Source: Akkermansiaceae bacterium (GTDB lineage: Bacteria > Verrucomicrobiota > Verrucomicrobiia > Verrucomicrobiales > Akkermansiaceae). Taken from it: a stretch of 5,637 bases of DNA. Every line of letters begins with the position of its first letter. Position 1 is the stretch's first letter. Under the pieces are notes generated by a model. The model was not told where the DNA came from. It saw only the letters and a list, made by a program, of their open reading frames with translations, and did not search any database. The stretch lies in assembly GCA_025457805.1 (NCBI GenBank), contig JALOTR010000226.1, positions 1 through 5,637 of the forward strand, in the 5' to 3' direction. A program made the translations under genes and the position numbers. Of the stretch, positions 1-5,637 are shown piece by piece.

Positions 1-1329
1 AAGTAACACGGCAAGGATTTCATCCCCAAGAGCTTTGGGATCCAATCGTGCGAAACGATAGGCTTTCTGGCCGCTTTCCATCAATGAGAAATCCAGCAGA
101 TGTTCAGTAGTGGATGCCAACCTGCGAGATTCAATCAACAATCGCCGATGATACGCAGCAATCGTTTCCGGGGCACTTGCAGCCCCAGACGCGAGATTTT
201 CGGCGAGCAATTGCATGGATGCCACCGGCGTGCGCAACTCATGCGAGACCGTGGAAAGAAAATCATCCTTCTGGCGGGCAAGTTCCTGTTGCAAGCGGAC
301 GGCGCTTTGTTGACGCCACCATCCCATCGAAACCATCACTCCTGCCAAAAGTCCCACACTTCCAAGCAATGCGATCCGCAGCCGGGTCGCCCGCTCCGCG
401 GTGCTGGGATCGCCCAACGCAACCACACGCAAGTTACCTACAACCAACTCAGCTGAAGCCTTGGGCCATGTTGCGGAACCTTCAGGCCCTGCGAGAAGAT
501 CCCGATCCGAAGCCTTCAGAGCGAGAAACATCCCTTTTTCCTGAGGCAGGTTTTCCCACTCTTGGCGGATCGTCCGAATCACTCCATTCAAGGGAACAAT
601 GCGAATCAAATGGGATTCCCGCTCCTTTCGAACTGCCACCAGCCATGTCTCATCAAGCAAATCCCTGACAACAAAACCGGCAACCGGAAGCGGGCCATCT
701 AACAGTTTTTCGAGAGTGCGGGCAACCTGTTCCAGTTTTTCCCAACGCTCTCTCCATTCACCGGCACGAGTTTCCTTCAGACTCCTTCTTTCCATTTCCC
801 CATCGGTAGCTTCTAACAACTCAGGAGAAATCACAGAAGGAAACGCAAAGGCAAGCTCGCGCACTTTCTTCGCAGCCTGCAGCGCAACTCCGTCATCCGG
901 AGCCTGCTGCAAAAGACGAAACGCAGCCTTGGGGCCGAGCGGGATCCCACCGGGGGAAACTGCGCCAGGATCCTGATCCATCACATCCTGGAATCTCCCC
1001 TCGGTAAATGCCAGCGAGGCGGCAGTCTCTTCCTGAGGGAGCGGAGACTGGCGGAACCAAGCACGCCCTTTCACACGGCCATCCGCCTCCACTCGGACTT
1101 CCGTCCAAGCCCAATCCGCCATCTCTTTTTCGAGTATCCTTCCGGCCGAACTTGCGGCTGAGTCTGCATACCATGCCAAACTGCGCGCCTGTTCACCTGT
1201 GCCGAGAGCCCGCTCCCGCCAGAGCCCGAATGCGCCAATTCCCAACAAAACCAGCAATGGCAAAACAAAAGCCGCCAAGGGCCAGACACGCGGGTCTGTG
1301 TTTGTTGCTTTAGTCACGCGTGAAGTCAT
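1..1329 (-). CDS. Sensor histidine kinase, HisKA type, 3' end cut by window edge
   Basis: Membrane-bound sensor kinase of a two-component system; 443 residues are present and the ATPase domain lies outside the window. From the ATG at 1327-1329 (in-frame TGA 15 nt further upstream at 1345-1347) I read a short N-terminus, a first membrane segment at about residues 15-34, a periplasmic region of roughly 280 residues, a second membrane segment at about 319-338, then a dimerisation/phosphoacceptor domain with the H-box FLSTVSHELRTPVASM, His363 being the phosphorylation site. A charged, probably coiled-coil stretch lies near residues 178-210. There is no room for a HAMP domain: only about 20 residues separate the second membrane segment from the H-box helix. 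I do not recognise the periplasmic domain, so the stimulus is unknown. No clear Shine-Dalgarno precedes the start. The gene uses TTA leucine codons (4-6, 694-696, 814-816), which I did not find in the other genes here. Kinase identity is near certain; partner and signal are unknown. Confidence 0.93.
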   Translation of the reverse strand, partial: MTSRVTKATNTDPRVWPLAAFVLPLLVLLGIGAFGLWRERALGTGEQARSLAWYADSAASSAGRILEKEMADWAWTEVRVEADGRVKGRAWFRQSPLPQEETAASLAFTEGRFQDVMDQDPGAVSPGGIPLGPKAAFRLLQQAPDDGVALQAAKKVRELAFAFPSVISPELLEATDGEMERRSLKETRAGEWRERWEKLEQVARTLEKLLDGPLPVAGFVVRDLLDETWLVAVRKERESHLIRIVPLNGVIRTIRQEWENLPQEKGMFLALKASDRDLLAGPEGSATWPKASAELVVGNLRVVALGDPSTAERATRLRIALLGSVGLLAGVMVSMGWWRQQSAVRLQQELARQKDDFLSTVSHELRTPVASMQLLAENLASGAASAPETIAAYHRRLLIESRRLASTTEHLLDFSLMESGQKAYRFARLDPKALGDEILAVLL

Positions 1330-1466
1330 CGCTTGCGGGGCCGATCAGAAGGACGGCACCCTATCAGTTCCATTCGTCAACACAACGACGGATCGGCCGA
1401 GAGCTTTCTGGCGCCATGTTTCAAGATCCGGCCTCGGAATGGAATAGCAGCGCTGGCGACAGGAGC
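1330..1466 (-). other. Upstream region of the HisKA sensor kinase, no gene seen
   Basis: Noncoding gap between the palindromic block and the start of the second sensor kinase; it should hold that kinase's promoter if it is transcribed separately. A TTGACG hexamer occurs on the minus strand (plus 1375-1380), but no matching -10 lies at proper spacing. Two 8-bp palindromes, CAGCGCTG (1448-1455) and TGGCGCCA (1409-1416), are within what chance allows at this GC content. I could not assign a promoter or a small gene. Confidence 0.4.
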
Positions 1467-1483
1467 GGGTTCATTCTGAACCC
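1467..1483. repeat. Short perfect hairpin abutting the long inverted repeat
   Basis: GGGTTCA at 1467-1473, loop TTC, and TGAACCC at 1477-1483 form a perfect 7-bp stem with a 3-nt loop. Its last base is the first base of the long inverted repeat, so 1467-1547 is one continuous folded block of 81 bp. The tight juxtaposition suggests the two hairpins belong to one element. No T-tract follows on the minus strand. Confidence 0.75.
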
Positions 1484-1547
1484 TGTTTCCAGCGGACATG
1501 TTGTCCGCCGAATAGAGCCCGGCGGACAACATGTCCGCCAGAAACAG
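1483..1547. repeat. Long near-perfect inverted repeat (28-bp arms, 9-nt loop)
   Basis: Left arm 1483-1510 and right arm 1520-1547 pair at 26 of 28 positions; the two mismatches are adjacent (1490-1491 against 1539-1540). The loop is AATAGAGCC. Each arm itself contains a perfect palindrome, CGGACATGTTGTCCG at 1493-1507 and its complement CGGACAACATGTCCG at 1523-1537 (6-bp half-sites around a 3-nt centre), so the DNA can form either one long hairpin or two short ones. It starts 28 nt beyond the stop codon of the response regulator. No T-tract follows on either strand, so a standard intrinsic terminator is not supported. Possible roles are an interspersed REP-like element, an mRNA 3'-end stabiliser or factor-dependent terminator, or a paired operator. 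The structure is certain, the role is not. Confidence 0.9.
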
Positions 1548-1575
1548 TTGTCACCATGACGACGCTCCTCAGTTT

Positions 1576-2205
1576 TCAAAAATGGATGATGCCGCGTTGG
1601 AGGGCGAGGGTGACGGCTTCGGTGCGGTCGCGGGCGGGGAGCTTGGCGAGGATGTTCTTGAGGTGGGCCTTGACGGTGTGCTCGGTGATGTTGAGCACGG
1701 CAGCGATTTCCTTGTTGGAACCGCCACGGGCGAGTTCGCGCAGGACTTGGACTTCGCGCGGGCTGAGTTCTTCGCGCAGGGAGCGGTTGGCGAGGCTGCG
1801 GGCTACCTCTGCGGGGATCCATTTTTCGCCGCGCATGACGGCGTGGATGGCGGGGATGAGTTGCTCGCCGGGGGAGCTTTTGAGGATGTAGCCGGCAGCT
1901 CCGGACTGGAGTGCGCGGTAAACGTCATCATCGCCATCACTGGTGCTCAGGATGAGAATGCGTGCTGCGGGGAATGCGGCGCGGATTTCCGCAGTGGCTT
2001 GGCTGCCGGATTTTTTGGGCATGAGGAGGTCCATGACGACGACGTCGGGCCGCAGCGTGCGGTATTGGAGCACGGCTTCCTCGCCATCGGCTGCGTGGCC
2101 GACCACGCTGAGACCGGGCTCGGTGGTGATGAGGGCGGCGAGGCCCATGCGGACGACCGAGTGGTCATCGGCAAGCAGGATGCGCACGTTGGCAGGCGGG
2201 GTCAT
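1576..2205 (-). CDS. NarL/FixJ-family response regulator with LuxR-type HTH
   Basis: Cytoplasmic transcription factor switched by phosphorylation, 209 residues, full length for the family. The receiver domain (about 6-122) has the acidic pair Asp13-Asp14 (LLADDHSVVR), the phosphoacceptor Asp59 (VVVMDLLMP), Ser87/Thr88 at the end of beta-4 and the conserved Lys109 (GYILKSS). The C-terminal LuxR/GerE helix-turn-helix covers about 146-204, with LSPREVQVLRELARG and the recognition-helix region NKEIAAVLNITEHTVKAHL. All residues needed for phosphotransfer are present. The ATG at 2203-2205 lies 4 nt after the stop of the upstream sensor kinase, so the two are almost surely co-transcribed and translationally coupled; no Shine-Dalgarno of its own is visible, which fits coupling. 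HisKA_3 kinases normally pair with this regulator class, so the neighbour is the expected phosphodonor. Target genes cannot be told from the sequence; the secreted-protein gene upstream of the pair or the palindromic region downstream are candidates only. Confidence 0.96.
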   Translation of the reverse strand: MTPPANVRILLADDHSVVRMGLAALITTEPGLSVVGHAADGEEAVLQYRTLRPDVVVMDLLMPKKSGSQATAEIRAAFPAARILILSTSDGDDDVYRALQSGAAGYILKSSPGEQLIPAIHAVMRGEKWIPAEVARSLANRSLREELSPREVQVLRELARGGSNKEIAAVLNITEHTVKAHLKNILAKLPARDRTEAVTLALQRGIIHF

Positions 2206-2209
2206 GGTT

Positions 2210-4399
2210 TCAAGAGGGAGTGGGTGATTGGAGCGGGAGTTTGGCCTCGATGAGGGTGCCTTGTCCGGGTTGGCTTTGGATGGTGAGGATGCCGCCGATG
2301 CGTTGGGCGCGCTCGCCCATGCCGGTGAGGCCGAAGTGGCCTTGTTCGGGGCCGTGGGCGAGCTCGGTCAGGAATCCCTTGCCGCTGTCCTGAACGCTGA
2401 GGCTGAGGAGGTTTTCGGAAACAGACAGATGAATCCGGATGTGGGCGCTTGCGGAGTGTTTGAGGGCATTGGTAAGGGCTTCCTGGCCGATGCGCAGAAG
2501 GTTTTCTTCCTGAAGTTCCGACAATGGCGGGAGGTCCCCGGTCTGGCGGACGTCCACCTCGACGCCGGTGCCTTCGGTGAGCCGCTCGGCGGATTGGCGG
2601 AGGGCTTCGACAAGGCTGAAATCCTCCTGGCTGCGCGAGCGGAGATTCCACACCGAGCTGCGGAGGTCGGCATGCGTCTGGCGCATGAGAGTGCGGGCGA
2701 GTTCAAGGTGGTGCATCGATTGCTCGGGCGAGCGTTCGCGCAGGCGCGAGGCGGTATCGAGCTGGAGGGCTACGCCGGTGAGGCCTTGCTGGAGGCCATC
2801 GTGCAGTTCCTGGGCAAGGCGGGTGCGTTCGCCGATGACGGCTTTGAAGCGGACCTCGGATTCCTTGCGGGCGCTGATTTCGAGGTTGAGTTCCTCGGTG
2901 CGTTCATCGACGCGGAGGGAGAGTTGTTTCTTCGCCTGCTCGAGCTCGGCAGTGAGTTTTTCCCGTTCGAGAATCTCGGCGCGGAGGCGGCGGTTTTTGC
3001 GGGATGACGAGAAAATCCACAGTCCGGAAAATGTCATCGCGGCGAGGGTGGATGCCAGTGCGAGACCCATGCGGCGGCGGTTGAACCAAGGTGGTGGGCG
3101 GAGGATGGAAACGGCGTCCGCTCCGGCGAGATGCATGCGGAAGGCATCGACCCGGCCCACGCGATTCGCCTCGGCAAGGCAAAGTCCGGTGAGGGAAATC
3201 CGGCTGCCGGGTTCGAAGGGAAGCTTGTCTTTTTCGGAACCGACGTCCGCGAAGTCTGCCTTGAAGGTGCGGCCGTCCTGCTGGAGCGTCATGATGATTT
3301 CGCGGCCCTTGCTGGAACCATCGGCGGGTGGGCGGCTGCTGATTTCCTTGAGGTCCGCTTCCAGACCGATGAGGCAGGCATGGTATTTTCCGAGGAGAAT
3401 CATGTCCATGGTGGGGTGCTGGATGGCGGGCAGGCCTTTCGGTTGATCCAATCCCGTGACCACCGAGTCCTGGAGGACGGGCAGGAAATTTTCCAACTCC
3501 TCGAAACCGACGGCTTCCACGGGATCTCCCGGCGAGAAACCGGCGAGATCCCCTCCTTTGATGATAAGGCCGCCGGTATCGTCCTCGATGGCGAGGCTTT
3601 CTTCGCCGAGGCGGGCGACGACCACGCCGCGGACGCGGGTGCGCTGGCCGGGTGCGAGATCGCGACGGTATTGGCCGACGCCGGAGAGGGGGATGAGTGC
3701 CTGTTGATAGGGATCGATTTCCTCGGCTTGCTCGATGTGGACCTCGTCCGATGAGGAGATGAATAGCCGCACCATGGCCAGCCCGCGGCGGTGGAGTTGA
3801 TAGTCTGCGGCGAGCACGCCGCGGAGTCGGGCCATGGAGCCGATCCATGACAGCGGCAGGGGGGCATCGGACAGGGCTGGGGTGACGCTGACTTCGAAAC
3901 GCTGGCCGCCGGAAGCGATGATGAGTCCCCATTGACCGGGAGCCTTGGCGAAGACGCGGCGGATGCGGCCACCCACTTCCACACGCAGGCCGTCATCGAT
4001 GCCGCTGGCGAAGCGCTCCATCGAAATGGCGCGGGCTTCCGGCAGCGCTGCGCGGCCGACGGCGGTCCACTTGGGATGCTCGATGAAGGGTGCGTAAGCT
4101 CCGGGATGGCTCACGCCCTCGACCTCGACGAGTTGACCGATTTCCGGAGGATTCTTACCCGAGTGTCCCACAAACACCCCGCCGGTGTCATCTTGAAGAA
4201 AGTATTGTCCGGCCCATGAGGGATCGGTGTAAGTGACCACTCCGCGGACTTTGACGGGAATCCCGCGCTGGGCTTCTGCGGCCGTAAGATCGAGGATGTC
4301 CCGAGCACGGGTGAGTGGCAGGACCTCTGCCAGCGCCAAGGATGTGCCAATGCCAAGAAGGCATGAAATGACGGCAAGGAATGGATGGCGGGAGATCAT
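2210..4399 (-). CDS. Sensor histidine kinase, HisKA_3 (NarX/DegS-like), OB-like periplasmic sensor
   Basis: Sensor kinase of 729 residues, partner of the response regulator 4 nt downstream. Residues 1-24 look like a signal peptide (hydrophobic core, LALA then Glu25) or an N-terminal anchor. Residues about 25-440 are periplasmic and appear to hold four OB-fold-like modules: near 48-115, 137-215, 254-316 and 338-430. Modules 1 and 3 share the pattern VRGVV...(hydrophobic)-(Q/E)DDTGG-(V/L), at 51-75 and 256-278, suggesting internal duplication. A single membrane helix lies at about 444-463, then a coiled coil (about 465-515, RLRAEILEREKLTAELEQAKKQ). The HisKA_3 domain has the phosphoacceptor His533 in AQELHDGLQQGLTGVA. 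The HATPase has Asn644 (EALTNALKHS), DSGKG at 671-675 and GHFGLTGMGERAQRIGG at 687-703; all look intact. The ATG start is backed by GAGG 4 nt upstream and by the signal peptide directly after it. The ligand is unknown; OB-like modules can bind oligosaccharide, nucleic acid or protein, and none is favoured by the sequence. Confidence 0.96.
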   Translation of the reverse strand: MISRHPFLAVISCLLGIGTSLALAEVLPLTRARDILDLTAAEAQRGIPVKVRGVVTYTDPSWAGQYFLQDDTGGVFVGHSGKNPPEIGQLVEVEGVSHPGAYAPFIEHPKWTAVGRAALPEARAISMERFASGIDDGLRVEVGGRIRRVFAKAPGQWGLIIASGGQRFEVSVTPALSDAPLPLSWIGSMARLRGVLAADYQLHRRGLAMVRLFISSSDEVHIEQAEEIDPYQQALIPLSGVGQYRRDLAPGQRTRVRGVVVARLGEESLAIEDDTGGLIIKGGDLAGFSPGDPVEAVGFEELENFLPVLQDSVVTGLDQPKGLPAIQHPTMDMILLGKYHACLIGLEADLKEISSRPPADGSSKGREIIMTLQQDGRTFKADFADVGSEKDKLPFEPGSRISLTGLCLAEANRVGRVDAFRMHLAGADAVSILRPPPWFNRRRMGLALASTLAAMTFSGLWIFSSSRKNRRLRAEILEREKLTAELEQAKKQLSLRVDERTEELNLEISARKESEVRFKAVIGERTRLAQELHDGLQQGLTGVALQLDTASRLRERSPEQSMHHLELARTLMRQTHADLRSSVWNLRSRSQEDFSLVEALRQSAERLTEGTGVEVDVRQTGDLPPLSELQEENLLRIGQEALTNALKHSASAHIRIHLSVSENLLSLSVQDSGKGFLTELAHGPEQGHFGLTGMGERAQRIGGILTIQSQPGQGTLIEAKLPLQSPTPS

Positions 4400-4410
4400 C
4401 GAACCTCAAG
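4400..4410 (-). promoter_or_regulatory. Ribosome binding site of the HisKA_3 sensor kinase
   Basis: The minus strand reads TTGAGGTTCG immediately before the kinase ATG; GAGG (4404-4407) complements the 16S anti-Shine-Dalgarno, with a rather short 4-nt spacer. It supports the ATG at 4397-4399. It is the only convincing Shine-Dalgarno in the window; the regulator and the HisKA kinase lack one. Confidence 0.4.
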
Positions 4411-4461
4411 CGGTGTGGCGATGGAAACGAAAGCCCCGGCCCGTGTCGAGAATCGCTTGGT
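4400..4461 (-). other. 62-bp gap between secreted-protein gene and sensor kinase
   Basis: Short same-strand gap. I see no T-tract terminator and no convincing -35/-10 pair in it, so read-through from the beta-strand gene into the two-component pair is possible. The only structure is a weak 6-bp inverted repeat (4407-4412 with 4454-4459) with a 41-nt loop, which may be chance. Apart from the GAGG before the kinase start nothing else is seen. Confidence 0.4.
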
Positions 4462-5595
4462 TCACGGGATTTCCGCAGCGAGGCGCAGGTAGAGGTTGCC
4501 GGTGGTGGTGCCGTTTGGGATGGTAAGCACCACCTGATCCGGAGAGCCCACCACCGGGGTGATGGTGACGGAGATGCCGTCCGAATTCGGGCCGGACGAG
4601 GTGGCACCGATGGGGATGCGCTGCCAAACCAGAAGATCCGTTGACCAGTCGGCAGACAACGGCACGCTTGCCCTGAAGGCAGGATCCCGGGTGAAGGAGA
4701 AAACCCGTCCGCCCGCCGCAGGGGTGAGCTTTGGGAGGGACTGCGTGCTGTTTTGCATCGGATGTCCGCCGAGTGCCCATTCCAGGCAGTTGGCAATGCC
4801 ATCCTGGTCCGGGTCCGAGGCAAGTGCCCGGGCGGTGGCGCTGGCTGGCAGTCCGTTGGCATTGGCCCAGGCGATATAGCTGGCGGGGAGGATGGTGAGT
4901 GTGCCGGGCCCGGTGATGAGGGCGCTGCGCTTCGCTGCGCTGGATGTGAGTGATCCCCAGGTGCCTGCGGATTGGGTGGTGCCATTGAGGATCAGCGAGC
5001 CGATGATGTCGGTGCCGGCGAAGGCAAGATGGAGTGCCGCGGAGGACTGGATGGAGACGGCGGCCGCGTCCGGGAGGGTCGGAGTTTCGAGAACGAGTGA
5101 GCCTGCCTGGACGGTGGTGGTGCCGGTGTGGGTGTTCGCGCCGGTGAGAGTCCAGGTGCCGGAGCCGGCTTTGATCACACTGAGGATGCCGGCACCCGGG
5201 CCATTGGCGAGCGGTCCGAGGGTGTTGTCGGTGGCGGTGCCATCGAGTTGCAGGCGTTTCGAGATGGAGGTGTTGGAAAGGATGGCGGCATTGCCGATCC
5301 GCAGGGTGGCGTTGCCATTGAGGATGACAGGGCGGTCGTTGTTTCCCGCCGAGAGATCGAGTGTGGAAAAACGCAAAACGGCAGAGCCCGAAATGTTGGA
5401 GCCGCGATGGAATGTCATGGTAGAGGCTCCGAGTTTCAAAGTCCCGAGCGAGTAGTCTGCCGGGCCGCTGGTGGAGCGGTTGACGAGCACGGTGTTGAAG
5501 CGGTTTGATCCCATGTCGAGCGAGTAGGGATTTGCCATGGTGCCATCTGCGGTGGCGAGTTCGAGTACGAGGCCCGGGCTTGATTTGAAGGTCAC
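4462..5595 (-). CDS. Autotransporter-associated beta-strand repeat protein, N-terminally incomplete
   Basis: C-terminal part of a secreted or cell-surface protein; 377 residues from the GTG at 5593-5595. Composition is rich in Gly, Thr, Ser and Ala, as in a beta-helix. A clear autotransporter-associated beta-strand repeat (PF12951/TIGR02601 type) lies at residues 139-169 (KAGSGTWTLTGANTHTGTTT, ending AGSLVLE). The usual closing strand follows at about 203-235 (LNGTTQSAGTWGSL ... GPGTLTI). Residues 240-279 carry the DPDQDGIANCLEWALGG motif, an Asp-rich calcium-binding-like segment common at the end of Verrucomicrobiota exported proteins, then a roughly 95-residue beta-rich tail. There is no signal peptide at this start, no beta-barrel translocator and no sorting tail. 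In-frame coding sense continues upstream of the GTG as far as a TAG at 5611-5613 and resumes beyond it, so this is probably the 3' fragment of a larger, interrupted gene rather than a whole protein. If translated alone it would lack an export signal. Function is unknown beyond a structural or adhesive surface role inferred from the repeat family. Confidence 0.75.
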   Translation of the reverse strand: MTFKSSPGLVLELATADGTMANPYSLDMGSNRFNTVLVNRSTSGPADYSLGTLKLGASTMTFHRGSNISGSAVLRFSTLDLSAGNNDRPVILNGNATLRIGNAAILSNTSISKRLQLDGTATDNTLGPLANGPGAGILSVIKAGSGTWTLTGANTHTGTTTVQAGSLVLETPTLPDAAAVSIQSSAALHLAFAGTDIIGSLILNGTTQSAGTWGSLTSSAAKRSALITGPGTLTILPASYIAWANANGLPASATARALASDPDQDGIANCLEWALGGHPMQNSTQSLPKLTPAAGGRVFSFTRDPAFRASVPLSADWSTDLLVWQRIPIGATSSGPNSDGISVTITPVVGSPDQVVLTIPNGTTTGNLYLRLAAEIP

Positions 5596-5610
5596 GGTGC
5601 TGCTTGCTCC

Positions 5611-5637
5611 CTAGGCACTGGGGCTGGCGGCGACGAG
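5611..5637 (-). pseudogene. In-frame TAG and upstream coding remnant of the beta-strand protein
   Basis: Reading the minus strand in the frame of the beta-strand protein, the last bases of the window give LVAASPSA, then TAG (5611-5613), then GASST followed by the VTFKSSPG of the downstream ORF. The phrase on both sides of the stop reads as one continuous beta-strand-repeat segment (compare the common 'NASALGA...' wording in this family), so a single substitution, for example TTG (Leu) or TGG (Trp) to TAG, would explain it. The two other minus frames read as non-repeat, Arg- or Pro-rich sequence, which argues against a frameshift. A sequencing error is the main alternative. The rest of the gene lies outside the window. 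Confidence 0.5.

Noticed and set aside
100..976. Plus-strand open frames over the left end
   Set aside because: They are antisense to the HisKA kinase, which has the H-box and two membrane helices in a single uninterrupted frame.
1355..1380. TTGACG as a -35 box for the HisKA kinase gene (minus strand)
   Set aside because: At 16-18 nt downstream the hexamer is GC-rich and unlike TATAAT; a TAGGGT occurs only 11 nt away, too close.
1483..1547. Intrinsic terminator for the regulator gene
   Set aside because: The stem is strong, but the bases after it on the minus strand (GGTTCAGAATG...) contain no U-tract, and the same holds for the plus strand.
1531..2253. Long plus-strand open frame opposite the response regulator
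   Set aside because: It is antisense to an unmistakable regulator with intact receiver and HTH motifs; its Gly/Ala/Glu/Asp-rich product is the usual shadow of GC-ending codons.
2228..3754. Plus-strand open frames at 2228-3007, 2568-3446 and 3131-3754
   Set aside because: All lie antisense to the sensor kinase, whose signal peptide, HisKA_3 and ATPase motifs are continuous in one minus frame; the shadows show no recognisable domain.
2904..3932. Minus-strand 342-residue open frame in another frame of the kinase
   Set aside because: The product is dominated by Arg, Pro and His, typical of an out-of-frame reading of a high-GC gene.
4407..4459. CAAGCG/CGCTTG inverted repeat as a terminator
   Set aside because: The stem has only 6 bp, the loop is 41 nt, and no T-run follows.
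4188..5455. Open frames at 4188-4985 (minus) and 4892-5455 (plus)
   Set aside because: They overlap the beta-strand protein and kinase N-terminus in wrong frames and show only low-complexity Pro/Ser or Val/Ala composition.

Overview
The window looks like chromosomal DNA of a high-GC Verrucomicrobiota bacterium, probably near Luteolibacter/Verrucomicrobiales. The main reason is the gene at the right end: a secreted protein with an autotransporter-associated beta-strand repeat, followed by a calcium-binding-like motif (DPDQDGIANCLEWALGG) typical of extracellular proteins in that group. The sensor kinase with repeated OB-fold-like periplasmic modules fits as well. This placement rests on recognising protein types, not on a search.

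Every gene I can support is on the minus strand, so transcription runs from right to left. In that order the window holds: (1) the 3' part of a beta-strand-repeat secreted protein (4462-5595), which lacks a signal peptide and is cut off from matching upstream coding sequence by an in-frame TAG; (2) a 729-residue sensor histidine kinase of the NarX/DegS (HisKA_3) type with a large periplasmic sensor built from about four OB-like modules (2210-4399); (3) its NarL/FixJ response regulator, starting 4 nt after the kinase stop codon (1576-2205); (4) a 246-bp intergenic region with a striking compound palindrome (1467-1547); (5) the first 443 residues of a second, unrelated sensor kinase of the classical HisKA (HPK1) type, which leaves the window at position 1 before its ATPase domain (1-1329).

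Genes 2 and 3 form an evident two-component pair: an exported or membrane-bound stimulus reaches the OB-like periplasmic region, the kinase phosphorylates itself on His533 and passes the phosphate to Asp59 of the regulator, whose LuxR-type helix-turn-helix then binds DNA. The second kinase is probably a separate transcription unit, since the long stem-loop lies in between and its own partner is not in the window.

The most unusual items are the compound palindrome (a 28-bp near-perfect stem whose arms are each palindromes, abutted by a second perfect hairpin), the apparent amber interruption of the secreted protein gene, and the multi-module sensor of the central kinase. I saw no tRNA, rRNA, CRISPR array, insertion sequence or obvious prophage gene.
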